This document shows, piece after piece, positions 9,431-17,802 of a DNA stretch of 64,000 nucleotides; the first letter of the stretch is position 1, and each line of letters starts with the position of its first letter. Source of the stretch: an uncultured delta proteobacterium (lineage in GTDB: Bacteria; Myxococcota_A; UBA9160; JAFDET01); NCBI GenBank assembly GCA_947259215.1, contig CAMYLJ010000002.1, positions 179,901 through 243,900 of the forward strand, read 5' to 3'. The translations under genes were made by a program, and so were the position numbers. The notes under the pieces were generated by a model that worked only from the letters and a program-made list of their open reading frames with translations, was not told where the DNA came from and did not search any database.

Positions 9431-9847
9431 ATGGCGCTGGTCGAGATCGATCGAAATCCGCCCGCTCGGCAGCTTCGCTGGTACGGGCTCTCGATGGTCG
9501 CGTTCTTCCTGATCATCGGAGCCCTCCTTCACTTCCAGTTCGGGCTTCCGCGAGCAGCGCGGGTCGTCTGGCTGCTCGGAGGCGCGGTAGGCTTACTCTT
9601 CTACGCAGTGCCTGCCTTGCGGCTTGCGCTCTATCTCACGTGGATCCAAGCGGTATATCCGATCGGCTTCGTCGTTTCGGGGCTGGTGCTGGCGGTGTCG
9701 TACTACATCGTGCTGACGCCCATCGGACTCTGCCTTCGGATCTTCCGCCGGGATGCGCTCCAACGGAGGTTCGATTCGGACGCCGAGAGCTACTGGCGCG
9801 AGCACCGAACGGGCGGCGAGCCGTCCCAGTACTTCAGGCAATATTGA
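9431..9847 (+). CDS. SxtJ-family membrane protein
   Basis: A 138-residue membrane protein with three predicted hydrophobic segments (about residues 17-37, 44-64 and 72-97). A basic and aromatic tail follows, containing SYWREH and ending in SQYFRQY. That layout and tail are typical of the SxtJ family, named after an uncharacterised gene of cyanobacterial saxitoxin clusters and found beside carbamoyltransferases in many bacteria. The ATG at 9431 lies two bases after the carbamoyltransferase stop; a longer in-frame reading from 9191 overlaps that gene and is not used. It may tether the carbamoyltransferase to the membrane, which is inference from constant pairing. Confidence 0.85.
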   Translation: MALVEIDRNPPARQLRWYGLSMVAFFLIIGALLHFQFGLPRAARVVWLLGGAVGLLFYAVPALRLALYLTWIQAVYPIGFVVSGLVLAVSYYIVLTPIGLCLRIFRRDALQRRFDSDAESYWREHRTGGEPSQYFRQY

Positions 9848-9863
9848 GGTGGGAGACGCGAAG

Positions 9864-10070
9864 ATGCCGGAGAAGCAGACCGACCGATCCGAGCAGTTCG
9901 CACGCCAGGCCGAGCAGAGTTCCCCGGGGCTGTTCCGTGAGTATCTTTCGTGGCTGCGGCACACGCGGAAGTGGTGGATGGCCCCGATCCTCCTGACTCT
10001 GCTGGTCATCGGCTTCCTGGTGATGGCGAACGCCTCCGGCGTGGGGCCGCTGCTGTACACCTTGTTCTAG
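9864..10070 (+). CDS. DUF5989 family small membrane protein
   Basis: A 68-residue protein with a charged N-terminus rich in Glu/Gln, the segment FREYLSWLRHTRKWWMAP, and one membrane helix (about residues 42-62), ending GVGPLLYTLF. This is the typical form of DUF5989, the small partner found after SxtJ-like genes (sxtK position in saxitoxin clusters). The ATG at 9864 is preceded by GAGGTGGGAG. An in-frame start at 9753 would overlap the SxtJ-like gene and add unrelated residues. Its function is unknown; its fixed position suggests it works with the carbamoyltransferase and SxtJ-like proteins at the membrane. Confidence 0.85.
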   Translation: MPEKQTDRSEQFARQAEQSSPGLFREYLSWLRHTRKWWMAPILLTLLVIGFLVMANASGVGPLLYTLF

Positions 10071-10162
10071 GGGATTTGCGCCGCCGGCAACGGCTCGAAC
10101 ATGGGTGCCCCGACCCGACGACGCAGATAACATGCGTTGCTTCAATCGCTTATGGGAACGCG

Positions 10163-11614
10163 ATGATCTCCGTCGTCTCGCAGCCCGGCGTCGAGTATCC
10201 CGCTGAAGGCGACTGCTACTCGCCGAGCGATGCCTTTCCCGAGTATCGCTTCGACCACGTCGCTTCGCGGCCGAACGCCGTCTACCGGATGGTCCGACGA
10301 CTCCTCGAGGAGCACGGCCTCGACGAGAAAAAGCGGGACTCCCCGAGCTGGAATCCCCTTGGGGAATTCATTCCCCGGGGGTCCAAGGTCTTCGTTCTGT
10401 GCAACTTCGTAAACCACCGCCGGCCCCGGGAGAGTCGGCGCGGCTTCCACGCCAAGTGCATCCACGGCTCCGTGCTCCGAGCGCTGCTGGACTACGTCCT
10501 GATCGCTACGGGAGAGGACGGCCGGGTCCAGTTCGGAAACGCGCCCCTTCAGGGATGCGACTGGGACCGCGTGCTCCGGGAGACGGGAGCCGGGGCTGTC
10601 GCCGACTTCTACCGCGGGCAGGGAGCCCCCGTGGAGGCGCGCGATCTCCGGCTCTACGTGACCGAGAGGACGCTGCTGGGCCGCGTGGCCTCCGAGACGC
10701 GGCTCGACGATGCCGATGCGGTGGAGATCGACCTCGGCGGCGACAGCCTGCTGGCCGACCTCGCCAGCCCTTCCGGGACCGGGCCCGGCTTCCGCGTCTC
10801 GCAGTACGACCCGGCGCGCACCGAGTCCTTCCACGCCGGCAGCTCACACCGGTACGTGGTCCACCGCGCCGTCCTCGACGCGGACGTCGTGATCAGCCTC
10901 TCCAAGCTCAAGACTCACGAGAAGGTGGGCATCACGTGCGGGCTCAAGGGCTTCGTCGGAGCGGTGGCGCACAAGGACTGCCTGGCTCATCACCGCTTCG
11001 GCAGCAACGCCACGGGCGGCGACGAGTATCCCGCGAGCCTGCGCTTCCTCCATCCCCTTTCGCGGTTCCACGACTGGACCCATCGGCGTGACCAGGCGGC
11101 GCTCGTGCAGGGCGCCGCGGAGATCGCGGACCATACGTTCCGGCGCATCATGAGGGTGCTCGGTCTGCAGGTGGCGGGCGCGTGGCACGGGAACGACACC
11201 TGCTGGCGCATGGCCCTGGATCTGGCGCGGATCGTCCACCACGCCGATCGCGAGGGCCGGATGCACGAGGGGATGACGCGCACCCATCTCTCGCTGATCG
11301 ATGGCATGATCGCGGGCGAGGGCGACGGTCCCCTCGCGCCCTCCCCGGTCGCTGCGGGAACGCTGCTCTTCTCCGAGGACGTGGCGTGGGGCGATCGCGT
11401 GGCCTGCCGGCTGATGGGCTATCCGGTCGAGGCCATCCCGCTGGTCGGGCGCGCCTTCGAGCCCTTGCGCTACGCGCTCCCCGCCGCCCGCGCAGAGGAG
11501 GTGCCGATCCGTCTCAACGGCTGTCATGTCGCGGAGGCGGAGCTCGAGCCGTGCATCGGGCGCCCCTTCCGCCCGCCTTCGGGCTGGCGATCCCAGCTGC
11601 CCGGAGGCCGATGA
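10163..11614 (+). CDS. DUF362 domain-containing protein
   Basis: A 483-residue protein recognisable as DUF362 by SKVFVLCNFVNHRRP near the start, by VISLSKLKTHEKVGITCGLKGF in the centre and by LSLIDGMIAGEGDGP near residue 375. DUF362 proteins often carry a ferredoxin-type Cys cluster, but none is visible here, so iron-sulfur binding is not supported. The ATG at 10163 gives the first family-like residues; the longer open frame from 9950 overlaps DUF5989. It overlaps the next gene by 4 bases (ATGA). The biochemical role is unknown; its place between the carbamoyl cassette and an adenylate-forming enzyme suggests a part in making or attaching the same modification. Confidence 0.82.
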   Translation: MISVVSQPGVEYPAEGDCYSPSDAFPEYRFDHVASRPNAVYRMVRRLLEEHGLDEKKRDSPSWNPLGEFIPRGSKVFVLCNFVNHRRPRESRRGFHAKCIHGSVLRALLDYVLIATGEDGRVQFGNAPLQGCDWDRVLRETGAGAVADFYRGQGAPVEARDLRLYVTERTLLGRVASETRLDDADAVEIDLGGDSLLADLASPSGTGPGFRVSQYDPARTESFHAGSSHRYVVHRAVLDADVVISLSKLKTHEKVGITCGLKGFVGAVAHKDCLAHHRFGSNATGGDEYPASLRFLHPLSRFHDWTHRRDQAALVQGAAEIADHTFRRIMRVLGLQVAGAWHGNDTCWRMALDLARIVHHADREGRMHEGMTRTHLSLIDGMIAGEGDGPLAPSPVAAGTLLFSEDVAWGDRVACRLMGYPVEAIPLVGRAFEPLRYALPAARAEEVPIRLNGCHVAEAELEPCIGRPFRPPSGWRSQLPGGR

Positions 11615-12918
11615 CGCTCGTCGGACGCATCCGGGAGCGAGTGCTCGCCCAGGCGGTCGCGAGCAACTCGGCCTTCTACGCCGTCGAGCGCTCCGCCGAC
11701 GAACGGCACGCCGTCCAGCTCGCATCACTCAACCGCGAATGGGCGCGGATCACGGCACAAGTCCCGTACTATGCCGAGCTCGTCTCGCGGGCACAGGCGC
11801 CTGCGTGTTTCGAATCCCTCGAACAGTTCGTCGACTGCATTCCTCCGACCACCCGCGACGCGATCCACGAGCGAGGGAGCGAGATGACGTGCCCCTCTCC
11901 GCCACCCGACTTCCACCGCATGACGGGAGGCTCGACGGCCCAGCCCGTGCAGCTTCCAGCCTGGAACTCGGAGCGTACGCGGATAACCCCCGACACCTGG
12001 CTCGGCCGCGGCTGGTATGGCATCCGGCCCTCGTCGCGTCTCTTCATGATCTGGGGCCACAGCCACCTACTCGGCACCGGGCTCGCGGGCTGGTGGAATG
12101 CCTGCAAGCGGCGGCTCCAGGACCGTCTGGTCGGCTGCCACCGCTTCTCGGCGTACGACCTCGCGGAGGCAAAGCTGCGCGACGCGGCACGAGCGATGTT
12201 GGCCTTCCACCCGAACTACGTGCTCGGATACAGCGTGGCCCTCGATCGATTCGCCCGGGCGAACGTCGATCAGCGCGATGCGCTTCGCGCTCTGGGCGTG
12301 AAGACCGTCGTCGGCACCGCCGAGAGCTTCCCCTGGGAGGACAGCCGCTCCCGGCTGGCTGAACTCTTCGGGTGCGAGGTGGCCATGGAGTACGGCTGCG
12401 TAGAGGCCGGTCTCCTGGCGCACACCCATCCGTCGGGAAGCTATCGCGTGTTCTGGCGGAATTATCTCTTGGACATCGAGCCCATTGCCCCGGGCCGCGG
12501 CGTCGTTCGCGTGACGAGCCTCTACCCGCGTTGCTTCCCCCTGGTGCGCTACGAGCTGGGAGACGAAGTGGAATGCAAAGAGGGCGAGGACGAGCGGGTG
12601 GGCCTCTCGGAGTTCTCGCGGGTCGCCGGCCGCTGCAACGACTGCGTCGTGCTCTCCGACGGCGCGATGATCCACTCGGAGGTCTTTAGCCACGCGGTCC
12701 GCCCGTGTTCCGAAGTGCACGGATACCAGGTGATTCAGCGCGACGCGCGACTCCAGCTTCACTGCACGTCCGACCGGGAGCTGCCCTCCAGCGTGATCGA
12801 GCAGATTCGCCTGCGCCTCGGCAAGACCCACCCGCTCCTCACCGAAATGGAGATCCGCCGGGTCGACCGGCTCAAGCAGACCGTGGCGGGCAAGACGCGG
12901 ATGGTCGTCCGCTCGTGA
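11611..12918 (+). CDS. CapK/PaaK-like adenylate-forming enzyme
   Basis: A 435-residue protein related to phenylacetate-CoA ligase (PaaK) and the CapK proteins of capsule loci. It shows an AMP-binding P-loop-like MTGGSTAQPVQLP near residue 105, a VVGTAESFPW region, the acidic EYGCVEAGLLAH segment of the adenylation site, and a C-terminal LYPRCFPLVRYELGDE leading into a small lid domain. CapK-like proteins occur in many polysaccharide clusters but their substrate is not established. The ATG overlaps the DUF362 stop, so the two are probably made together. Activation of a carboxylate for transfer to the glycan is an inference. Confidence 0.8.
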   Translation: MTLVGRIRERVLAQAVASNSAFYAVERSADERHAVQLASLNREWARITAQVPYYAELVSRAQAPACFESLEQFVDCIPPTTRDAIHERGSEMTCPSPPPDFHRMTGGSTAQPVQLPAWNSERTRITPDTWLGRGWYGIRPSSRLFMIWGHSHLLGTGLAGWWNACKRRLQDRLVGCHRFSAYDLAEAKLRDAARAMLAFHPNYVLGYSVALDRFARANVDQRDALRALGVKTVVGTAESFPWEDSRSRLAELFGCEVAMEYGCVEAGLLAHTHPSGSYRVFWRNYLLDIEPIAPGRGVVRVTSLYPRCFPLVRYELGDEVECKEGEDERVGLSEFSRVAGRCNDCVVLSDGAMIHSEVFSHAVRPCSEVHGYQVIQRDARLQLHCTSDRELPSSVIEQIRLRLGKTHPLLTEMEIRRVDRLKQTVAGKTRMVVRS

Positions 12919-12965
12919 CCCTTGCCGAGCGGAACCGATCCCCGAGGACAGGAGCGCTCGATCCC

Positions 12966-14150
12966 ATGCGCGAGAGATTCAGACTCGTCGTCGTCAACTC
13001 GCACCCCATCCAGTACTTCGCACCCCTCTATCGCAGGCTGGCCCAACACGACGCCATCAACGTGCACGTCCTCTACTGCAGCCGGCAGGGGGTCGATCCC
13101 CGCTCCCTCGACCCGGGCTTCGGGAGACGCGTCATCTGGGACACGCCGCTGCTGGATGGCTATTCGTACGAGTTCGTGGGAAATCTCCTGGGGGACCGCG
13201 GGGTGCGGGGCTTCTTCAGCCTGGTCAACCTCGGCATCATCGGACGCCTCGCCAGCGGCCGCTACGACGCCCTGCTCGTCCATGGGCACCAGTTCTTCAC
13301 ATACGTCCTCGCCATCCTCGTCGCCAAGGCGGTGGGCACTCGCGTCTTCTTGCGGACGGAGACGACGCTGCTCATCGAGCCCACGGGATTGAGGGCGATC
13401 CTGCGCAGGGCGGTGGTCGCCTTGTACAGGCGCTGCGACGCTTTTCTTTATATCGGGAGCAAGAACAGGGAGTTCTACGAATCGATCGGCATCCCACGCG
13501 AGAGATTGTTTCCGGCTCCCTATACTGTGGACAACGAGCTGTTCTCAGCGGCGGCGGGACCCGACGCATCCACACGGCCGACGCTTCACGAGGAGCTGGG
13601 GCTCGACAAGGAAGTCCCGATCATCCTCTACGCTTCGAAGCTGACGCCCCGCAAGCGCGCCCTGGATCTCTTGAAGGCCTACGAGGCCGTTCGGCGGCTC
13701 GGAATCCGTGGCGCTCTGGCGTTCATCGGCGATGGAAGCGAGAGAGCGGCGCTCGAGGAGCACGCGCGGGCGTATGACGTCGAAGACGTCTTCTTCCTCG
13801 GTTTCAAGAATCAGAGCGAGCTGCCGAACTACTACGCGCAGGCCGACCTCTTCGTTCTCCCGTCGGAGAGGGAGCCGTGGGGACTGGTGGTGAACGAAGC
13901 GATGTGTGCCGGCACTCCGGTCATCACGACGACCGACGTCGGCGCGTCGTACGACCTGGTAACGTCAGGCGAGACGGGGTTCGTGTACGAGGCCGGAGAC
14001 GTTTCGGCCCTGGAGAGACTCCTCGCCCGGTGCCTGGGCGATCGGGAGATCTGCCAGCGAATGTCAGAAAACTGCATCGCGCGAATGAAGCATTGGAGCT
14101 ATCGCGAGTGCGTCGACGGCGTCCTTGCGGCTCTCGCGAGCGCCGGTTGA
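12966..14150 (+). CDS. Glycosyltransferase family 4
   Basis: A 394-residue GT4 enzyme. It begins RLVVVNSHPIQYFAPLYRRL, the histidine-rich opening of a common GT4 subgroup, with IILYASKLTPRKRALDLL at the donor lobe and EPWGLVVNEAM (EX7E) near residue 302. The chosen ATG has AGGAG about 12 bases upstream. An alternative GTG at 12915 overlaps the previous stop, as seen elsewhere in this locus, and would add 17 residues. It is the last glycosyl gene of the co-directional run starting with the carbamoyltransferase. The sugar specificity is unknown. Confidence 0.87.
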   Translation: MRERFRLVVVNSHPIQYFAPLYRRLAQHDAINVHVLYCSRQGVDPRSLDPGFGRRVIWDTPLLDGYSYEFVGNLLGDRGVRGFFSLVNLGIIGRLASGRYDALLVHGHQFFTYVLAILVAKAVGTRVFLRTETTLLIEPTGLRAILRRAVVALYRRCDAFLYIGSKNREFYESIGIPRERLFPAPYTVDNELFSAAAGPDASTRPTLHEELGLDKEVPIILYASKLTPRKRALDLLKAYEAVRRLGIRGALAFIGDGSERAALEEHARAYDVEDVFFLGFKNQSELPNYYAQADLFVLPSEREPWGLVVNEAMCAGTPVITTTDVGASYDLVTSGETGFVYEAGDVSALERLLARCLGDREICQRMSENCIARMKHWSYRECVDGVLAALASAG

Positions 14151-14198
14151 TACCTCCCGCCCGCCCCGGGAGCCAAGCGGAATCGGAGGAGACGGGGA

Positions 14199-15242
14199 GT
14201 GGACCGCATCGGGACCCATCTGCGGAACGCGGCGTTGCTCTCCGCTGTGGTCCTGGTCGCGCTCGTCGCGGGAGAGCTCTTCACGAGGCTTGTCGCGGGT
14301 CCCCCGGCCCACTTCCTCTTCTCGGGCTCATTCCGCGACCATCGTGCGGGCTGGGACATCGTCTACGGGGTCGATGAGAAGCTGCGGAGGGTGAGCTGCC
14401 TCGAGGGTGACGTTACCGGCCGCCGTCGGATCGCCGTGATCGGTGACTCCTTCACCTACGGACAGGGAGTCGCCGACTGTCGCAACTTCGCGGCGCTGCT
14501 CAACCGAAGCCAGGGCAAGTACGTCTTCGAGAACTTCGGGCTCATCGGATCCGGCCCCATCGGGTACCATCTCGTCGCGCGGGACCTCGTCGACGAAAGC
14601 TACGACGGTGCCCTGATCGTGTTCTACGGAAACGATTTCGTCGAATCCTCGGATGAGCGATCGATCGTCGGTCCACTGGCGGACGCTTCGAGCGTCTTCG
14701 CCCTGCTCCGAAAGGTGAAGCACCGCTTCCAGGTTTGGAAGAGACAGCGCGAGGTCGAGAGGGCGATCGGCAACCGCTCTCACCTCGAGGTCTACAACAA
14801 CGTGGCTTCGATGATCAAGGAGAAAGATCCGGCCTACGCGCAGCGCTGCGTGGAGCCCGACGCGCGCCTGATGGAGAAGTTCGCGGTGACCTTCGACGAA
14901 ATCATCGAAACCCTCGCGGCGAAGGTTCCTCGCGAGATGATCGTGGTCTCGATGGCTCCCCAGGGATCGGTCGTCGCGAACCCCCTTCGCGAGTTCATCG
15001 TCGGACTCGGCGGCGGGGTGGCCTCCTTCGGAGAAGAGGGTACAGCGTACCGGGAGGTCCGCCGGCTCGCCAAGGAGCGGGGCCTCCGATTCGTCGAGAC
15101 GTTCGAGGCCTTCCTCCGCGACGGCGACGAGTCGTACTGGCCGGACGACTTCCACTGGACCGACCACGGCCACGAGCGCATGGCCGAGCTGGTCGGGCGC
15201 GAGTTTGGGGGAATTCCGCGCCCACATTCCCCAGGGCGTTGA
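14199..15242 (+). CDS. Membrane-anchored SGNH hydrolase-like protein
   Basis: A 347-residue protein starting at GTG 14199 with one N-terminal membrane segment (about residues 10-30). Block I is IGDSFTYGQG near residue 85, block III is FYGNDFVESS and the catalytic Asp/His block is DDFHWTDHGHERM near residue 315. This arrangement resembles AlgX/AlgJ-like O-acetyl-handling proteins and GDSL hydrolases. The domain should sit in the periplasm. Being next to the carbamoyl cassette, it occupies the place that a GDSL gene (sxtL) takes in saxitoxin clusters. A damaged copy of its 3' end lies at 16548-16660. The substrate is unknown. Confidence 0.8.
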   Translation: MDRIGTHLRNAALLSAVVLVALVAGELFTRLVAGPPAHFLFSGSFRDHRAGWDIVYGVDEKLRRVSCLEGDVTGRRRIAVIGDSFTYGQGVADCRNFAALLNRSQGKYVFENFGLIGSGPIGYHLVARDLVDESYDGALIVFYGNDFVESSDERSIVGPLADASSVFALLRKVKHRFQVWKRQREVERAIGNRSHLEVYNNVASMIKEKDPAYAQRCVEPDARLMEKFAVTFDEIIETLAAKVPREMIVVSMAPQGSVVANPLREFIVGLGGGVASFGEEGTAYREVRRLAKERGLRFVETFEAFLRDGDESYWPDDFHWTDHGHERMAELVGREFGGIPRPHSPGR

Positions 15243-15273
15243 TCCGGGGATCTCCGAGCTCGCGTCCCGTCCG

Positions 15274-15288
15274 CCCGCCTCGGGCGGG
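15274..15288. terminator. GC-rich hairpin between convergent genes
   Basis: CCCGCC-TCG-GGCGGG forms a perfect six-base-pair stem in the 98-base gap between the convergent SGNH gene and fkbM-like gene. No T-run follows on either strand, so it may be only part of a terminator. Confidence 0.4.
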
Positions 15289-15340
15289 GACAGCTCACCC
15301 TCAAGGCAAACTATGCCCTCGCCGAATCCCCGTCGCGATG

Positions 15341-16258
15341 TCACGCATCTCGACCGGGTGGCATCGCGATGAGATCGTTGAACTTCCCGTCGCTCAACTG
15401 GCCTCCGGTCGGCTCGAACCCGGCGTTCGTGACGAAGAAGAACTCATAGGGCGCTAGTTGTCGCAGATCGTCGCACAGTTCTTGGCGTGTGTACCCGAAA
15501 CGCTGCGCGATTACATTCGACTCGAACACGATGAACGGTCGGTGCCGGCGGATCGTCTCGGCCGCTCCGGCGAAGACATCGCGCTCGGCGCCCTCCACGT
15601 CTACCTTCACGACATCCGGCGGAGGCAACGCGCCATCCGCAACCAGAGCATCGACGGTCCGAATCGGGCATGCCAGCCGCTTGCTCGTCTCTTCCGGGGC
15701 CACCATGGACGCGTGTACCGAGTGCGCGGGGACGAACAGCTCGGCCGTGCCCTGGGCCCTCCCCAACATGATCTGGTACACGTGCACGTTGCCGAGGTCG
15801 TTGAGCCGAGCCGATACCGCGATCACCCTCGCCAGGCTGGGTTGCGGCTCGAACGCATACACGCTCACCCGATCGCCGATCCGATGAGCGACCTCGATGC
15901 AGATGATCCCCGCGTTGGCTCCGATGTCGTACATGACCTTTCCAGAACCAATCACGCGGCAGCACGCCTCCACCACGGCTCGGCTCAACGCGCCCCGCAA
16001 TAGTGCCGTGTACACCTCCCAACTCGACGGATCCACTGCCAACTTGGAGCCGCTGCTCGTGCGGATCACCAACCGAGAGTTCTTCCCGAACAGGCGACCC
16101 AGCTGTCGCGGAACCGCCCCCTTCGCGCGGGGCATGCGACGAGCCCAGCAGACCGCCGCGTCGAACGCCAACGAACTCCGCTCCGACCATTCGTCAACCT
16201 CTTCGTCACCAACGCTTACCGGCTCGAAGGGATCGTCACTGGGAATCGACGATGTCAT
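15341..16258 (-). CDS. FkbM family methyltransferase
   Basis: A 305-residue SAM-dependent methyltransferase of the FkbM family, which O-methylates sugars and polyketides. The core shows MYDIGANAGIICIEVAHR (motif I), VYAFEPQPSLARVI, VDVVKVDVEGAERDVF-like text (here PDVVKVDVEGAERDVF) and IVFESN. The ATG at 16258 starts MTSSIPSDD. The reading frame stays open upstream, where part of it runs antisense to an SGNH remnant, so that portion is rejected as coding. The N-terminal ~90 residues before the Rossmann core are less conserved. It sits between two + strand genes and may be an inserted cassette, since it separates the SGNH gene from its damaged copy. Confidence 0.87.
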   Translation of the reverse strand: MTSSIPSDDPFEPVSVGDEEVDEWSERSSLAFDAAVCWARRMPRAKGAVPRQLGRLFGKNSRLVIRTSSGSKLAVDPSSWEVYTALLRGALSRAVVEACCRVIGSGKVMYDIGANAGIICIEVAHRIGDRVSVYAFEPQPSLARVIAVSARLNDLGNVHVYQIMLGRAQGTAELFVPAHSVHASMVAPEETSKRLACPIRTVDALVADGALPPPDVVKVDVEGAERDVFAGAAETIRRHRPFIVFESNVIAQRFGYTRQELCDDLRQLAPYEFFFVTNAGFEPTGGQLSDGKFNDLIAMPPGRDA

Positions 16259-16519
16259 CGGACCCTTTCTCAGCAGAGGATCGCGCAGCTCTCCAGCGTT
16301 CGCCCGAAGACAACCCAAGCAGATGATCGGGTGCCCATCACGCTCTTCTCGTCTCGTGGCACTCGGTACGGGCGCGTGCGCATCGGCGTGGGAGTGGCTT
16401 AGCTCACGGCGCTCATGCCATAAGGCCAAGTTACCGCGACTGGGTCGGCCACGGGAAGGTGGAAAGGCGGCCCTCGCGTCTGCACCGTCCCGGACGGGAG
16501 CGCGCTCCGCCACGTGTCG

Positions 16520-16536
16520 CTGGCACGGTTGCTGCA
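16520..16536 (+). promoter_or_regulatory. Candidate sigma-54 (-24/-12) promoter
   Basis: CTGGCACGGTTGCTGCA matches the sigma-54 consensus YTGGCACGRNNNTTGCW at all fixed positions but one. The GG and GC dinucleotides sit 12 bases apart, as required. It points toward the sulfotransferase gene at 16782, with about 240 bases of leader that would include the SGNH remnant. An NtrC-type activator is encoded in the same window (40695-42131). The match is visual only. Confidence 0.5.
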
Positions 16537-16547
16537 AGGCTCTCTCC

Positions 16548-16660
16548 ACGGGGCCTCTCTCCGCGACGACGTCGACTCGTGCCGGCGAGACGACTTCCAC
16601 TGGACCGAGCACGGCCATAGCGCATGGCCGAGGCTGATCGCACGCGAGCTTGCGGGAATT
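16548..16660 (+). pseudogene. Decayed copy of the SGNH hydrolase 3' end
   Basis: About 113 bases closely match the 3' end of the intact gene near 15108-15220, including an identical run over the catalytic DDFHWT codons. The reading gives DDFHWTEHGH against DDFHWTDHGH. Then one base is lost and one gained a few codons later, which scrambles HERMAEL to HSAWPRL before the frame recovers at ARELAGI. Only the C-terminal end survives and no start is present. The rest of the 16259-16781 gap shows no gene apart from the sigma-54-like site just upstream. Confidence 0.78.
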
Positions 16661-16781
16661 GCGTGTTCGGTGAAATTGTCATGGCCGGCTTCGGCTCGCT
16701 TGCTCGTCTTCGGGACGGGCTGGTAGGATCCTGATTGGTATTGCTGCTCATGTCGCGCGCGACACTCGGCTGGGGGGAGGG

Positions 16782-17696
16782 ATGAGCCGCGAAATCTTCA
16801 TCCATGTCGGCTTCCCGAAGGCGGCCAGCACAACGTTGCAGGTACGCGTTTTTGCGCAGTACCCGGATGTCGACTACATCGGCCATCCCACCATCTTGGA
16901 CAACGATCAACACAGGCGTCTCGTACACACGATCCACTCACGCGACGAGATCGAGTTCGAACAGGGACTGGGACGATTCATTGAGGAGGTCGTCCAGCCA
17001 CTTACAGGAGCCAGAGGCGGCAAGCTGATCGTCTCCGACGAAGGCTTCGCTACCGGGACTGCGGACAGAGGCTCACCGAGCAGGTTGGGAATCGTCTTGA
17101 GGCTGAAGCGGCTGTTTCCCACAGCCCGCATCCTGATGGTCGTGAGAGCCCAGCAGACGATCATTCCCTCGTGGTACCTTCAGCGGGTGAGGGGCGAGCG
17201 GCTGTCTCCGGCCCGTTTCGAGACCTGGCTGGCCTCCAACTGGGATAGATTGGACCTGAGCAGCGACTTTCACCTGTTCAAGTACTTCGAGCTGGCGGAG
17301 GTGTTTACCCGTCACTTCGGTAGGGACGGTGTGCGCATCCTACTGTTCGAGCAGCTTGCCAAGGAGCCCGCGGCATTTGCGGAAGGTCTGGCAGAGTACA
17401 TGGGACTGGATGCTTCCGTTTGTCGCGCGCGCCTGATCGGGAGAACGGAGAACCCGAGGGTTACCCATTCAGAACTCCTGCTGAGGCGCTGGGTCGCGGC
17501 GTTCCCCGTCGGCCGAAAGCTCCTGCCAAGCGCCTTGAGGCGGGAGGCGCTACGGCTTTCGAGCAAAGGGCGGCCGCTGAGCGTTGACCTCAGTGCCCAG
17601 TGGGCGGCCAGACTTCGTGAGTACTACTCGCCCAGCAATAGACGACTGATGCAAGACTATGGTGTGCCGTTGGACCGATACGGATATGCGATTTGA
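16782..17696 (+). CDS. Sulfotransferase
   Basis: A 304-residue PAPS-dependent sulfotransferase. The 5'-phosphosulfate loop is FIHVGFPKAASTTLQ at the N-terminus. The 3'-phosphate-binding region is ILMVVRAQQTIIPSWYLQ near residue 117, with the later helix VRILLFEQLAKEPAAF. It lacks a membrane segment and probably sulfates a sugar hydroxyl of the glycan precursor in the cytoplasm. It is downstream of the candidate sigma-54 promoter and convergent with the polymerase gene. Its sequence is only distantly related to the two other sulfotransferases at 19378 and 20549, suggesting different acceptor positions. Confidence 0.85.
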   Translation: MSREIFIHVGFPKAASTTLQVRVFAQYPDVDYIGHPTILDNDQHRRLVHTIHSRDEIEFEQGLGRFIEEVVQPLTGARGGKLIVSDEGFATGTADRGSPSRLGIVLRLKRLFPTARILMVVRAQQTIIPSWYLQRVRGERLSPARFETWLASNWDRLDLSSDFHLFKYFELAEVFTRHFGRDGVRILLFEQLAKEPAAFAEGLAEYMGLDASVCRARLIGRTENPRVTHSELLLRRWVAAFPVGRKLLPSALRREALRLSSKGRPLSVDLSAQWAARLREYYSPSNRRLMQDYGVPLDRYGYAI

Positions 17697-17802
17697 GGCG
17701 GTCCTCCGGACGCTCCGCGCCTTTCTTGCTCGCCGCGTGTGGGAACCGAGCAGCCTCGAACGATGATGCGGCTCCGCGGCTCTGGTCGCCATCCGCGGTT
17801 CG

